NCBI GenBank assembly: GCA_030272585.1
Contig: BSYQ01000002.1
Coordinates: forward strand, 1,674,001-1,738,000
Direction: 5' to 3'
Length of the DNA stretch: 64,000 bases
Source: Bryopsis sp. KO-2023
Taxonomy: Eukaryota > Chlorophyta > Ulvophyceae > Bryopsidales > Bryopsidaceae
Shown piece by piece: positions 1-12,100 of this stretch (position 1 is its first letter; each line of letters starts with the position of its first letter). Below the pieces are notes generated by a model. The model was given only the letters and a program-made list of their open reading frames with translations, was not told where the DNA came from and ran no database searches. The translations under genes and the position numbers were made by a program.

Positions 1-604
1 CAAAGCTCCTGAATGGCACCAACCACTCCATCTGACTAATATCCATTTCTGACTAAAACCGAACATCCTCAGTCAGACTTGCAGTACAACCCTAATAACA
101 TAACATAACAACCCTAATCAGAACGTAACACCAGGTCCTTCAAAATGTGGAACCATCTTTCCCTCCCGAGAGTAACGATTTGCTCCCAGTTGATTGAATA
201 GGTTGATTCAAGCGGTTAGAAGACTCTTGGGGCTGAGGGTTTTTTCGTTGTATACCCCCTATGCTTTAGGCTCTGGCCTGGCATGTATTGTGATATTCCT
301 GGTTTGTTGGGTTCTCCCCATCGCTGGACGCTGGCTGGAAAAAGTAGGATTGACTCGGCGCCTCTCGATTGATTTCTTGTTGCAGCAGCATCTCGAGAGC
401 TCAGCGAAGAAGGGGGGGGGTGAAAGGATCTCTGCATATGTCTGGGAGAGGGAAAGGAGAAAAATTCCTGCGTATGTTCGGATACCTGTGAGCCACAGGG
501 TTGGTTTGATCTTGAGGGAAAGGGGGTGTGTAGCTGGTAAGGTTCTGTACTGAGAAACATCTACATCTTAAAAACGATGTTACAACCAAACCATCCATAG
601 AAAT
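1..604. other. Unassigned sequence, no gene seen
   Basis: I see no recognisable gene, RNA or repeat boundary here. Short open frames exist on both strands but none starts convincingly or resembles a known family. There is a run of eight G near 413. Confidence 0.4.
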
Positions 605-941
605 GTTGACAATTGTAAATTAGTTCTGTTTTTGAAGAGAAACGACCGTGGGGTGACTTGCCTGAAACTTTTCCCTAAAGATGAATACCCACACTGCAAA
701 ACTCCATCCGCATTTTTTACTGAACAGGTTTCCACAATGCTGGATACAGGCCTCTATGAAAAAACATATTATATTATTCCTCTCAATCCTGAGACGATTG
801 CAACCCACAGAAACGCAAGACACGCCAGGCCATAGCTTGTAGATAAACGAAACGATTCACTTTTGGAAGGAGCATTTATGCTCGTTCTGTTTGATAGCTT
901 CCCCGTGTCGTTGTCACTGAGACTGTGTCGTGGGGGTTAAT
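605..941. repeat. Dispersed repeat, copy 1
   Basis: About 337 bp that recurs in the same orientation at 26865-27207. Both copies begin with GTTGACAATTGTAAA and end with GTGGGGGTTAAT. They are very similar at both ends and differ mainly in a ~35 bp central patch (near 770-795). A short frame, read as ...NDRGV...CLKLFPKDE..., is open in both copies, but by eye the differences are split between silent and replacement changes, so it does not look protected. No terminal inverted repeats or target duplication were seen. This is an unclassified mobile or duplicated sequence. Confidence 0.8.
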
Positions 942-1167
942 GAACCCAAAGCCAGAACTGGGGATCGTCCACAACAATCGCTCGTGGGGTGGTTCTCTTT
1001 TTATTCGGTTTTGTAAATGTCGGACAGGAGGATCAAAGCTTCTCAATAAGCTGTTGTGTGAGAACCGTTTTGCATTTGAAAACCAACTCTGGGGATCTCC
1101 TCTTTTTTTTACGTTCATTCTTCTTCTTGCCGTCCCTTGTATCCTTGCGGGAAACCGTTACTCGTGA
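942..1167. other. Spacer before tRNA gene
   Basis: No feature recognised. It lies between the dispersed repeat and the tRNA-Arg gene and contains no clear TATA-like upstream element for the tRNA, which should use its internal promoter. Confidence 0.4.
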
Positions 1168-1240
1168 GCACCCGTGGCGCAATGGATAGCGCACCAGACT
1201 TCTAATCTGGGGGTTGCGGGTTCGAGTCCCGCCGGGTGTG
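1168..1240 (+). tRNA. tRNA-Arg (anticodon UCU)
   Basis: A complete 73-nt cloverleaf, with no intron. The acceptor stem GCACCCG pairs with CGGGTGT (first pair G-U). The D stem is GCGC/GCGC with loop AATGGATA. The anticodon stem CCAGA/TCTGG closes loop CTTCTAA, whose anticodon is TCT (reads AGA codons). The T stem GCGGG/CCCGC closes TTCGAGT, and the discriminator base is G. CCA is not encoded, as usual in eukaryotes. The A box (TGGCGCAATGG) and B box (GGTTCGAGTCC) fit a Pol III type 2 promoter. A T-rich stretch, TTTGTTT, follows at about 1260 and a run of T near 1287 could end transcription. This looks functional, unlike the degenerate tRNA-like modules elsewhere in the window. Confidence 0.95.
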
Positions 1241-1750
1241 AAGGGTGTAAACGTGCAGCGTTTGTTTCCTGGATCTGTAATAGCTCTTTTTTAGATTGAA
1301 AGTACTGTACGGAAGGCCAAACGGTCAAGTTTTCAGCACATTCAGTGGAATAATGCTGGACGAAATGCCAGCCAACATGAACGACATCCACCCAGTGATA
1401 AGAGGATGAACGAGCGCCAAAGAAGCCTAAGACTCTGCAAAAATCCCTTTGAAGTTACAGTGACAACCTCTAACAACCCAGCATCCCAGCGCCTATAAAC
1501 GTTATAAGTCTCATTCTCAATCATGGGAAACTGATCAGTTTCCCATAAACCCCATCCATTCGGAATATATACCTAAAAAAAGCGCGATGTATGAATAGAA
1601 TTCCGGATGCAGCTTTCGTGGTGGGGTGTGGGGGGTCCAAGAGCAGGTGCTGGCATTTTAGCTAGACGAAGGCAGGATAAGGATCCTTTTCCAAAAACGC
1701 TTGCGCAAGCATCCCGAGATGATCGTTCGAGTGAGTGACAGACTCGAAGA
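1241..1750. other. Unassigned sequence
   Basis: No gene recognised. Short overlapping open frames occur on the minus strand but carry no family signature. Confidence 0.35.
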
Positions 1751-1986
1751 AGCGCACATACCACCGTAAGTGTTCAAATCTTTTTCTGCTGCTGCGAATG
1801 TTGTTGCATTGCTGGCTGGATTCCAAAGCCTCCCCTTTTTAACCAGTTTTTTTCCACTACCACAGGTACCGAAATAAAGTGTTCTCAGCGCTACAAAGAG
1901 ATCAAAATTTGGCAAAAAAGCGTGAGGAGGAGAAGCTCATTGTCCCAGCGACTGAGTTATTGGAGTGAGGGGGTCGTGGTGGCTCC
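1751..1986. repeat. Inverted duplication, left arm (exon-like)
   Basis: About 235 bp that aligns, inverted, with 2584-2818 at roughly 80% identity by eye. Two readings look exon-like. On the minus strand a frame runs from a polypyrimidine-TAG (TCTCTTTGTAG) to GTATGT, a good 5' splice-site match, and both signals are kept in the other arm. On the plus strand a frame containing FSALQRD and AKK..EE.KL is also kept in both arms. I cannot tell which reading, if either, was real. It could be a relic of a duplicated gene or long terminal inverted repeats of an unknown element. Confidence 0.65.
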
Positions 1987-2188
1987 ATTGACAACCATGC
2001 TTCGACCTCGCCAGGGCTGGGGTAGACCTTGAAACTCCGGCGGAGATGTATGAAGCGCCGATGTTTTGAGAAGGAAGGAGCGCACATAGGAAAACATCAG
2101 TCGTTATGCTCGCTCAGGTTACTAGACAAGTCTCGGCGCAAAAGAAGAAGCTTTCGCAGTGTATATGGAACTGTTATCATACCTTTTT

Positions 2189-2206
2189 TTCGATGAATTC
2201 ATCGAA
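2189..2206. repeat. 18 bp perfect palindrome
   Basis: TTCGATGAATTCATCGAA reads the same on both strands. It lies between the two arms of the inverted duplication. Function unknown. Confidence 0.7.
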
Positions 2207-2583
2207 ATTTGAAAATTTCGAAAAGCTCAGCTCCTGAGGTGGGCTGCCAGGTTTTGGAAGGCCAAGTTTTTCGCCCCCCACACCGAAGTACGGAATGCGA
2301 TTAGAGGAGAAGTGGTGCCGAAAGCGATGGATCTCGGTGCAATATTGGTTGTCGGTAGGGAAGCTCTCCAGAGATGGTCAAGAAGTGGTTGGGATCACGT
2401 GGGATGGCTGATGAAGCTCCAGGGGCGGCGGATGTCGTACAAGCGGAAGTGGGGGCGTGAGGGGAGCTTCAGGGGCGGTAGCCAAAAGGGTTGGGGGTAT
2501 GTAGTGGGGGTGTCAACATCCTGGAGCTGTGGTGGCGGCGGGTGGGTGCGGCTTGGATGGAGCGTCGTAGGAAGGGTTGAGAG

Positions 2584-2818
2584 GAGCCACTGTGGGAGGA
2601 GGGGGGGTGAATCACTCGCTGGGATAACGAGCTTCTTCTCCTCGTGCTTTTTTGCCGACTTTTTGTCTCTTTGTAGCGCGGAGAACGCTCTGTTGCAGTA
2701 CCTGTGGTATTGGAAAGAAGTTGATAAAAAAGGGGGGGCTGTGGAATTTAGCCAGCAATGCAACAACATTCGCAGCAGCAGAAAAGGGTTTGACCACTTA
2801 CGGCGGTATGTGCGCTTT
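2584..2818. repeat. Inverted duplication, right arm (exon-like)
   Basis: Mirror partner of 1751-1986. In plus orientation a 129-bp segment (2677-2805), a multiple of three, is bounded by CTCTTTGTAG and by GTATGTGCGC. The peptide pattern T.C..GKKL.KKG.LWN.ASNATTFAAAEK is shared with the left arm. The ~600 bp between the arms is not obviously related to either. Confidence 0.65.
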
Positions 2819-3028
2819 TTTCAATGTTTTAATTTTGGACACTTTTTTACTTTTGGGGTCACTCCCCCTTCCCTCGCCTTTGAGAAAAGAAAAAGAAACA
2901 ATAAAAAATACGGAAGAAAAGTCTATAGGACTTTCTCACTTTTTTTTCGGACCGTTTCTAAGAGCATCTTCACCGGTATTCGAAATCTTAGTTGAACTCA
3001 TGCACGCTTGCACGTTGCGACTATCGTT

Positions 3029-3156
3029 ACTAATTTGTCGCCCACTTGAGCAATCTCGATACTAATTCGTCGCAAATTTGCGCAATTTTGATACTAATTT
3101 GTCGCTTGTTTGCGCAATTTTGATACTAATTTGTCGCTTGTTTGCGCAATTTTGAC
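3029..3156. repeat. Tandem repeat, 4 x 32 bp
   Basis: Four head-to-tail 32-bp units starting at 3029, 3061, 3093 and 3125, each beginning ACTAAT and containing TGTCGC or CGTCGC. The last two units differ only at their final base; the first two are diverged. It lies between GAGCATCTTCACCGG (near 2963) and TGACCTCATTT (near 3184), both of which resemble parts of the palindromic element at 3339-3501. The array may therefore sit inside an older relative of that element. Confidence 0.9.
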
Positions 3157-3338
3157 TCTAAATTTTCGAGTTGTGAAAGTGAGACTGACCTCATTTCGGG
3201 AAAGGGGGGTTTTGAATTCATATTTCTACACCGTAAGAAGTACGACACCTGTTCCAACTAGATTCCCTTGAGATACCAGAAGCCAGAGTCTTAACTGTAG
3301 AGCAACTACCCAATTGAATGACCCCCTTTCAATAGGGG

Positions 3339-3501
3339 TCAAACTGAGGTCAACCTCACAATCTCAGCTCAAAAAGTACAAAGCGACTTCGAGCATCTCC
3401 ACCGGTGGTCGAGTTAAACGGTGAATATCGACCACCGATGGAGATGCTCGAAGTCACTTTGTAATTTTTGAGCCGAGATTGTGAGGTTGACCTCATTTTG
3501 A
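3339..3501. mobile_element. Palindromic MITE-like element
   Basis: A nearly perfect 75-bp inverted repeat with a ~14 nt centre: TCAAACTGAGGTCAACCTC at the left against GAGGTTGACCTCATTTTGA at the right. Inside are GAGCATCTCCACCGG and its complement. The whole element could fold into one hairpin. No coding capacity. I could not settle a target-site duplication, so the superfamily is open. Confidence 0.6.
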
Positions 3502-3545
3502 GCTTCGGCAACCCATTTCTTTTCGGAAATTGTTATATATAAATA

Positions 3546-4153
3546 CACTGGTCCCTGACTTGAGCGACCCCTCCGACCAACGACCACCTCCTTTGAACGA
3601 CCGGTTTTTTTTGTCCCGGTCGTTTCACAAAGAGAAAACACCTCTACTGGGCGACCACCCCCCAAACGCGACCAGCGACCATGCAATTGAGACCTGCGCG
3701 ACCACTCGAATCATCGCTTTCGTCAGCAAACGCAATCATCCGCAAGAAAACTAGAACAGAATTCGCTTCTTTTCGACTTCAGAAACGTCACATTGGGCTC
3801 CAACGCCTTGACGACTCCAAATCGCGTCAAATCAAATGTCATGTTGGGTTCGAACGGCTGGACGCTTCCAAATTGTACTGAGTCGACTGGGGACCAGAAC
3901 ACTTGGAGACTGGAAACTTTGCACAATTTCTTTGAAAAAGAGTAGTTACCGATGAATTGTTGATAGGTATTCTTATTGGGTATGGAATAAATGCTTTTAT
4001 TGGTTGTGATGATAATGGTTTAATGGGACATTGATCAAATTTATTGTAAAAAAATTTCATATTCAAAAGCGTCCTCTTTCTTGGGAGACCACCTGTCTTG
4101 AGAGACCAAAATTTTCTGTCCCGTGAGGTGGTCGCTCAAGTCAGGGACCAGTG
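3546..4153. mobile_element. Tc1/mariner-pogo-like MITE with TA duplication
   Basis: Terminal inverted repeats start CACTGGTCCCTGACTTGAGC at 3546, match their complement for 24 bp at the right end, and then diverge. The element is flanked by TA on both sides (3544-3545 and 4154-4155), the signature of Tc1/mariner insertion. CGACC-type submotifs recur near both ends, a pattern I associate with pogo/Tigger-type non-autonomous elements. No transposase domain is visible in the 608 bp. Confidence 0.8.
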
Positions 4154-4155
4154 TA

Positions 4156-5640
4156 TATATATTTGATTCTACTTTTTTTTCCCCTTTTTTTTAATCTCCG
4201 CTGATTTTTTAAATTACCTTCTGACTTATTTTTTTTTCCCCGAGTTGGCTGAATATAATGCGCATTCTGAAGACTTGTAGAAAAATAAAATAAAAATAAA
4301 AACCAAAACAGATATTTTGCAAAAGTATGTGCACCTGTTTTTTTTTTTTGTTTTTTTTTTGGCCTTTCCTGGACAGAGTAAGAGAAAAAAAAGAAAAAAG
4401 GAGAAGAAAAAAACAGGTTGTTCCCAGCAATGGATACCGTAATTTTTTTTGAAAAACAGAAAAGAAAGGAGAAAAAAAAACACAGGTTGTGCTCAACAAA
4501 GGATGACATATCTCCCAAAGAAAAGAAAAAAAAATCGATTCAAAATAAAATATATTTTCATAAGATTACCGCAGATTTTCGTGGGCAGTGCTTTTTCCCC
4601 CTTTTTTTTCCCGACTGAAGCTCCATTTCCTATAAAAGGATGAAAATAAAAAACAGAAGGGAAAAAAAAATCAGCGAACAGGTAATAAATGTATACTACT
4701 TATCGAATAAAAAATTTAATTCTGATTATGATCGGAATCGAAAATAAGAAAACTGGAAATAAGAAAAACTGGCCAATTTGCATTGCCGAGTTTTTTTCTC
4801 GTTTTTTTTTTTCGGAAACTAACAGTTCAGGGGGAGAAAAAATGGAATTTTTTTTAGTTTTTTTTTCAAACGCACTCCGAAAAATATGAATGGGAAGAGA
4901 ATAAAGGATAGAAAACAAAAAGTTACTAGTACCATATACGACATGAGATTTTTTCTTTTTTTTTAACTTCATGCCAGATTTTTGGAGCTAAAAGAAAAAA
5001 ACTGATTCCAAAATGAAATAAACTAAAATTGCCTTTCATCCAGATTTTTCTTCATCCTTTTTTTCTGCCCGAAAAAAAAAAAAATGGAAAAAACTAATCA
5101 CAAGACTGTGGTAAGTTCTTTTTTTTCTACAGTGGATTTGAACACAAGTGGTTTACAGTGTTTTTTGTTTTTTTTTTTTAATTTCTGTTTTTAAGGGAAA
5201 AAACATAAATAAAAGAAATAAAAAACCTACCCCCTTTGCTTTTCTCTTTTTGGATAGGAAAAAAAAGGGGGGCAGGCATAGTTCGCCATCTTTCGATCAC
5301 CGCGACATCCTCTTTTCTTCCCTCCACCTGAAAAAAAAAAAAAAGAAACTGGAAAAGCGAACGAGGAACAGGAAAACGGCCAAACAAAAGGGAAGAAGGG
5401 AAAGAAAAACGACGGAGCAATCTTTTTCATTTTTATTTCGTCCGTTTGGAGATCCAATCGGCCTACCCTGTTTCTCTTTTCGCGGCTTTCTTTCCCTTGT
5501 ACTTCCGAGATGCGCTCCCTTTTGCCCGGCGCGGAGGATGCGTTCAGTCTTCGATTCGGCGCGCATCTGATTCCCTTTCCCTCCCTTCCCAGGCGCAAAA
5601 AAAGAAAACCTCGTTTTTCTTTAAAAAAAAAAACAGACTG
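4156..5640. repeat. A/T homopolymer-tract zone
   Basis: Runs of 8 to 15 A or T recur every few tens of bases on both strands, separated by non-repetitive sequence. Short frames here encode mostly Lys or Phe strings and are not credible genes. A very similar zone occupies 60180-62100. It may be nucleosome-poor flanking or intronic DNA; no gene was recognised. Confidence 0.5.
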
Positions 5641-5674
5641 AGAAAACTGCCTGCTGTCGGAAAACTCGAAAAGA

Positions 5675-5737
5675 GCGCGCAGGGGAGGAGGGGCGAAGGT
5701 CGTCCAGATATGCGCTTACGTAATGGAGCTATTTTGA
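5675..5737. promoter_or_regulatory. Block shared with 25045-25116
   Basis: About 60 bp with a purine-rich lead-in, then GTCCAG, then TGCGCTTACGTAATGGAGCT at 5711. The same order occurs near 25.07 kb with TGCGCTCACGTAAC doubled before GGAGCTATTT. ACGTAA is a bZIP/CRE-like core. Either a shared promoter module or a fragment of a dispersed repeat. No start site is known. Confidence 0.35.
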
Positions 5738-6032
5738 TCCTTCCAGAAAAAAACTACGTCACATTTTCAAGGAGTGACTCGCCACACATTTCTCATTTTT
5801 CATCCACAGGGGAAAAAAAAAAAGGAAAGGAAGCGGACGACCTGTTAGTGAGTCAGACATCGCGACGAGAATGGAGCGGTGAAGAAGAACGAAACGCACC
5901 GTTCCACCAACCCAACCGCTCGACCCCCACGACGCCGGTTCAAAACCGGTTCAGACCGGGGAAGCTGCCTCTCCTTACACAGCTCCACAGCTCAGCGCGC
6001 GCCGCCAAATCCTTTTTTTGGCCACCAGTGGG

Positions 6033-6108
6033 CATAGGCGCAACCAGGATTTGGGGGGAGGGGGGTTCGAAATATTTTTTGGGGGGGTGCCAGGCCTGTG
6101 GCGCCATG
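6033..6108. mobile_element. Short hAT-like element or fragment
   Basis: Begins CATAGGCGCAACCAGGATTT followed by G runs, and ends with CCAGGCC...GCGCCATG, an imperfect inverted repeat of the start. The left end matches the element at 63170-63363, which has a clear 8-bp duplication; here no duplication is visible. Probably a degraded or deleted copy. Confidence 0.5.
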
Positions 6109-9100
6109 ATCAATTTGCGTTGGCTCCGTTGACTGAAGACTCCGTGAGGGAGGACAACAGTGAGTACGTAGTACGTCTGGTCTCTTCTTGTGTTTTTTTT
6201 CTATTCGCTCATTTCGCCGCCATGTCGGGCAAGGCCTTGTCGATTCTTCCTGGAGTGGCGCAAGACACGTGGGGCTAACGCGTCTCGGGGATGCTTTTAC
6301 TCACTTGTCCCTAAGCATCAAGCTTTTTTCCTTGAAAGAAGTTTCCCAACATGTTTTTTCGAGTCGTGTGGTGGACTACTGAAAGGGTGGTTTAAACCCT
6401 GCAAGAAATTTTCTGCAGGGGATGCACGAACAGCGTCGCGCTGCGGATGCTCAGTTGAGCATCCCGAGGGGAGTGTCCGAATCTTCTCGTGAGTGGCGGA
6501 CTTGGAGCGTAGTTGCGTTACACATGTGGCTCAAGTTCTTTCAACTGCTTTAATCGAAATCACGTTGTTAGTTTAGTCGCACCCTCTATCTTACAAGATG
6601 AGCGATATTCCCCCATCCGGAAAAATATGATGGCTTTTTGACAAGCTTAGATGGCCGTCGCAACTAAGGTCCTATACGAAAAGGAACATTGTCGTTTACT
6701 TTGGAAAGAAAGAAAAGCTTCGCCACCTTTCCGATTGGCAAAAATTACGTCCGGCTCAAAAAAAAGGTACAACTATATTTCTTCGTCTATCCCCATGTGT
6801 CAAACTGATCGTTCTTTCTTGTCTCTATGTTTGGGGAGAGTCAATGTAAGGGGGGGGGGGGCATCTGAAATGTCGCTTGAAAGATATTCTCGCACCTAAA
6901 ATAGCAAGTCAACCACTAGCTCGGTGTGTTCTTGCTATTTTCGGTTGGTTTGTTACACACCATTTCAATATACTCATAAGATTCTATTTATTCTCCCCCC
7001 GGGGGTGGAAAGGGGGGGGGAGGCTCTGTGTGAGATAGAAACCGTGATATCAACCATCATCTCAAGTACTTGTCTCGTAGACTTGGCTTCTTCGTGAAAG
7101 GTCTAGTACCGTTCTCTAGGCTATTTATAGATTATTTATATGTTCGTTAGTAACTTATTTTCTGTATATATTCATTGAGATTGATTGGTCTAGAGCTCTA
7201 TAAAAAAAAAGGCGGTTGCTAATAGTCGGATACTAGCATATCGGGCTTGATTGCCCTGCTTCTCATCCCCAACACCGAGTCCGGCATCCGTCTCATCTTG
7301 CTAGCCGTTGTACTCCCTCGACGCACGTCTTCCAGTATGGGGTGCACCAATAAAGTACCATAGCAACAATAAGGTATCAACGCGGACTCGAAATGGCCTA
7401 GGGTGTCCATCATGCGGGGATCGCTTAAGCCCCTCCCTTGAGAATGTTTGATGACAATAAGGCTTATGTTATCGTAATTAGAGGAAGGGTAACAATTGTT
7501 AGGACTAAAGTCACTTCCTATCATACTATCATCACCGTTGTGATGCTTTATCCTGGGAACACCGCCTTATTTGCATACAACATCGATCAATCAATGTTGT
7601 TTTTAGGTCGAGCCACTCATCGTTTTTTCAGAGGTTTTTTTTGCAGAACCCCTACCTGTCTTTGGGTTTCTTGCTATGTTTCGTTGGGGTTTTCCCAGCG
7701 ACGGATTTCCACGCACGGAAAGCTTGATGCACATTGCACTCCTTGCATTCGAGAAAACCGGCTGTGCTGTCGCTTCTGATACGATGTCTTATCACGACCT
7801 CGAGACAATCTCCTCGGGTGACGAAGGAACTATACTAAGATAATATCAATCGCTCCATCGATCGGATAAATAGTGGGGGAGGCTTTTCGATATCCTGTTG
7901 CTAACTGAAGGGTTACGTAAGGAATTCGACATAATTATGTAAGGACACCTTCATAGGAAGTGCGCGGAAAACTATGATCGGTAGGTTCTAATTCAATTAT
8001 ATAAAATTGATCTTGCATCAATGTAAATGCATTCAGCCATGTTTTCAAATTTGACGTTCCTAAGGATATCCTTACCTTAATTCGAGCATCTTGTTCAACA
8101 CACGGAATGGTTAGACCCTTTTTTATTTTATTTTATGGTTGACAAGGAGATGCTTCATATAGATTACAGGATACATTTAAGTGAAGAACATTTACCCTGT
8201 CTCTTTGTACATATTTTTCAATGCATAAACAACTCCCCTCAATAAGATATCTAGAACAATTGAGACGAATATATATTCCTCGATCGTTACCATAACTGCA
8301 ATGACTGAACTGTCGTTCCTCTTTGATGGGATATTGCAACTTCTTGTATTATATCACACTCTTAATAACCCTGTGGAAAAAACAAGCCGTACTACCTCAA
8401 ACTCGGGATCATTTCTTTCTTGGTGTACACTGGACTCGTCAGACTAAGCGAACAGATAACAAAATCATCTACCAAAGCGTCATCTTCCTAGGATATTATC
8501 GATTGGAAGTTCCAAGTTGTCATATGTGGTTTCGAATATCAGGTTGATACGGTACCGGTATTAGACGGTTCGTGTATTGTTCAATCGTTAGGCCTTGGGG
8601 CCTTGAGGCCTTATAGTCTAGTCGAATGTCGTTCTATATGATCGATCTGCTCTTAGGAATTCCACGACTTATGAAGTTGTACTATATGATAGGTAAAATT
8701 CCCATTCTTTGTCTCGAGAGCAAAAAGGGGTTGCAGGGTAGGACATATTTCTACTAGTAAGAGTTTTTGCTCAAGGTCCAACACCTTGAAGTGATCCCAC
8801 GACGAAGGGGTTTGATGCCAACATATGCCGGAAATGGGAAGACGTCAATGACAAAAATATTGGCATGTGAAATGGGGATTCGTGGTCTTATATAACTTTA
8901 TTATCGATATTGTGATGGTTCTTTTCTCTAAATGCTCATTATCTTCAACTAACATCCCATCTCACTTCGTTGCTCCATGAGCATTCCTTCATAGCTTTTG
9001 CTTCAATTTTGCTCCACTGTAGGGGTACATTTTCTCTTAGCCAAGCCTCAAATTGCTCCATATGTAAATATAGACTAATGGGTTTAAACATGCGTCACTT

Positions 9101-12100
9101 CTTGAGAAAATACTTGCCAAGTCTTGTAATTTTCTTTTTTAGATCCATGAGATTAGGTTTGCTGACTAAGTTTGCTTGAAAGCAACTCAGCCGGTCTTCT
9201 TCCCTACTTTTCTGATAGAGAAGCTACCATTTTATACGCAAGACCCCTTTTGTGGCCATTTTGCGTTGAATAATTATCATCGCGACCATATCCTATCCCC
9301 TTTCCCCGAAAAAAAAGCATGTGCATATGTATTTTTCCAAGAGCATTATGGTTAACTACTCATCAAAAGACGTCTTCCTTTGATCTTTAAATTTCCCTTT
9401 GACGTCTTATAACCTCTCGGTTAAGATCAACCTTCGACTTGGTGCCCACAATCCTTGTCTCATCGCCAATAATAACGAAAGTATGGCAGTGTCACTAAAG
9501 TGCGGGGGTGTTTAATTGTTACTACCGGTGTAATTCTTTGCCCTGCGTCAACAAAAGGATGTTGGATGGACATTGCGAATCGTGACAATTCAACAACATT
9601 GAGTTTCTGACTGTAACTCCATCGATCATGATAGATCGTTCTTCCCAAATGGGCAAAGGGGTCTACCCCCCTATTTGTTTGTGAAATTCCTTCGAAGTGT
9701 GATTAGCTCCCCCCCGGCATGCAAAACAAAAAACGAACATAATAATTTCAAGGTGAAGTGAACTCTTAGTATCACGACCACCTGCATCTTTCATAGTGCC
9801 TATTGTAAGGATTATGCAGTTCAGGGGAACATGCTCGTTTGACAACATATTGTCTCCACACAACTGTGACACTTTCGAGCTCACAAATTCCGCAGGCATC
9901 GAATGTTGCTAGGGGAGGTGCAAGAGTCGCAGTCTTTACGTCCATCCTTAGGCGGCGTCACGCTGAAATCGAGTTTTTCAACCTTTGTTAATATTTCTAA
10001 AAATCGTCTGAAGAAGATGGACTTCCAAGATCTAAATCTTCTACGACACGCCAGGTTTTGTCTAAAAACATTTTTGGGGTAAGCGGGAATCTTGTCTTAC
10101 TTTCAACCAAAAAAATCTTTTCAACGAGTTTTTTCAAATCTTTTCACCACCTCATTTGAGCTCGATGTCACCATGATGGCATGGTCGGCCAGGTTTTCTT
10201 CTCCCTTTGGTAATTGATAGAAATAACTCGAGCGTAGCTCAATAACATCGTCGGAATCCGCGCAAATATCTGAGCAGCAGTCCTTGATCTATAAGTATAT
10301 ACCTTTACATGTTTGCAATAGCGAGGGGCTGATTATCTGGGGGAATTTCAAGACTTTTTTGCTCATTTTCTTCTTAGATCCTCATAGGTCGATCTCATAT
10401 TCTGAGAGATAGAAACAAAAAACTGCATGCAAAAAAGTAAGAGGCAAAAGCTCAAAGACCACCACCTGAATGGAAAAACTTAAACAAGTAGAGATTATGG
10501 ATGTAAAATATTATTGTTCATGGGTTGCCCCTTGGGGTAATGTTAGCATTGATCAATTCTCCTCTTACTTTGATGATTAAGAAACGGAGACACTTCTGAG
10601 CAAACTAAGGTTGAAGCCAATAGTTGAATTGATTATGCATTGAAACTCTTAGCTTTGTCGAGTTCGAATGTATGTCCTTCTTGCCGCTCATGTTTCCCCT
10701 ATGGCACCTCATGAGATTCAACTCTCCGTGCGTAAAAAAGCTTTCGCCGATTATCATTACTGAGTAGTCTATGTTGGGATGGAAAAGAAAACCCCAAGAT
10801 AAGTTTTGGTTGTGATAAGTTAGGTGTTATAACACCACTTTCGGCCATTCTTCACTATTTTGCTCTACTCCATTTTGGAAACAATTAAGTAGTTTGGGCT
10901 TGTAAGTCGGGAGGTAGGTTTTTTTTTTTGAAATATAGTCTAAAATGTAGGCATATAAGTTGCGTTGGTTTAACCCGTTACTTGGAATGCAAAACTTTCA
11001 TGCAACTATCATATCCTTTTTATTGAAAAAAAAAAAGTTTCCCAAATCAATCCAATCAAAACGATTGACAAGGTCTCCTCAATCTGGATTCGCTTTCCAT
11101 ATTCATACGCTTGAGATGTGGCTTTAGCATAGTAGATGATAATTACATCCAAATCAAGCCGATTTTTCAGAAAATAATTAGCCTTCGCATTCACTGAGTT
11201 GTAGTGACGTTGCAAAAGAAAACTCTGTTACATAAGAGTGATCGAGGCGAAATTCAAAAACATATGTTCTAAGCGGGGCGGCGTACTTTCAACTTGGTGG
11301 CAACGGAAGTTGACAAGGTCGGCTTGCAGTCGCCTCGCTAAGATCTGAAACTATCGAAAAATGTTGATTGAGAGACATTCTACTTTTTGTAAAAATACCA
11401 CTATAGCTCGATTTTTTAACAATGGAATAATTCTTCATCCTTACAATTCCTCGCATCTTGTCGTTAAAGCGTAGCTTTCCGAGCATTACATAAATTTGCT
11501 TTTAATTTTTGGACAAAAGTTTATTATTTTTTTTCTCTCCGAAGGAACCTCATGTAATCCCCATTGATTAAATTCTTGATTGATACTTTAGAGTATGGCT
11601 AGGTTGTCTTGGTAAGAGGGTAACTGTTACGACTAAGATGTGACATTGACTGTCAAGGAAAGGCTTAAGGACTTTTTCAAGCCCTCGCGATCGCCTTTTG
11701 TATTAAGTATGGGAGGTGTCCGCGGGTAAATCTACACAAATTATTTAAGTCCCTATCGTGTCCTCGAGTGAAGTCCTTTTCCTAACAAAACAACATCATT
11801 GTGCTGCATACGTAAAATTCGATGCATCCGGAAAACCACCCCAAATTTTTGGTGGCAAGACGAGAACTTCTTCATGGCATGATACAATCCCATCCAAGTA
11901 GTGCCTTTCGGTATGCGACAACGACTTCCCCCCCCTCATCATCCCCGTTGCAGTCTTTAGAGGACTAAAGAATGTAGATTCAATATCCAATTCAAAATCT
12001 CTTGTCGTACACCACACCTCTTCCCTTTTCGTTTTTCCCGCTTCAACCAAGCCTTTTTGAGGATGCAAACTCTTTTCGCCATCAAATCGGGTAGTATGTC

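Noticed and set aside
2312..2995. 227-codon plus-strand open frame
   Set aside because: Spans the inverted-duplication arm and low-complexity GGG/TGG-rich DNA; no ATG-led domain and the conserved readings in the arm use other frames.
3240..3330. A tRNA-like look on the minus strand (CAATTGGGTAG... and a possible anticodon arm)
   Set aside because: No B box and no stem pairing; probably coincidence within repeat-rich sequence.
4141..5600. Several 80-140 codon frames rich in Lys or Phe
   Set aside because: Created by A and T runs; no protein-like pattern.
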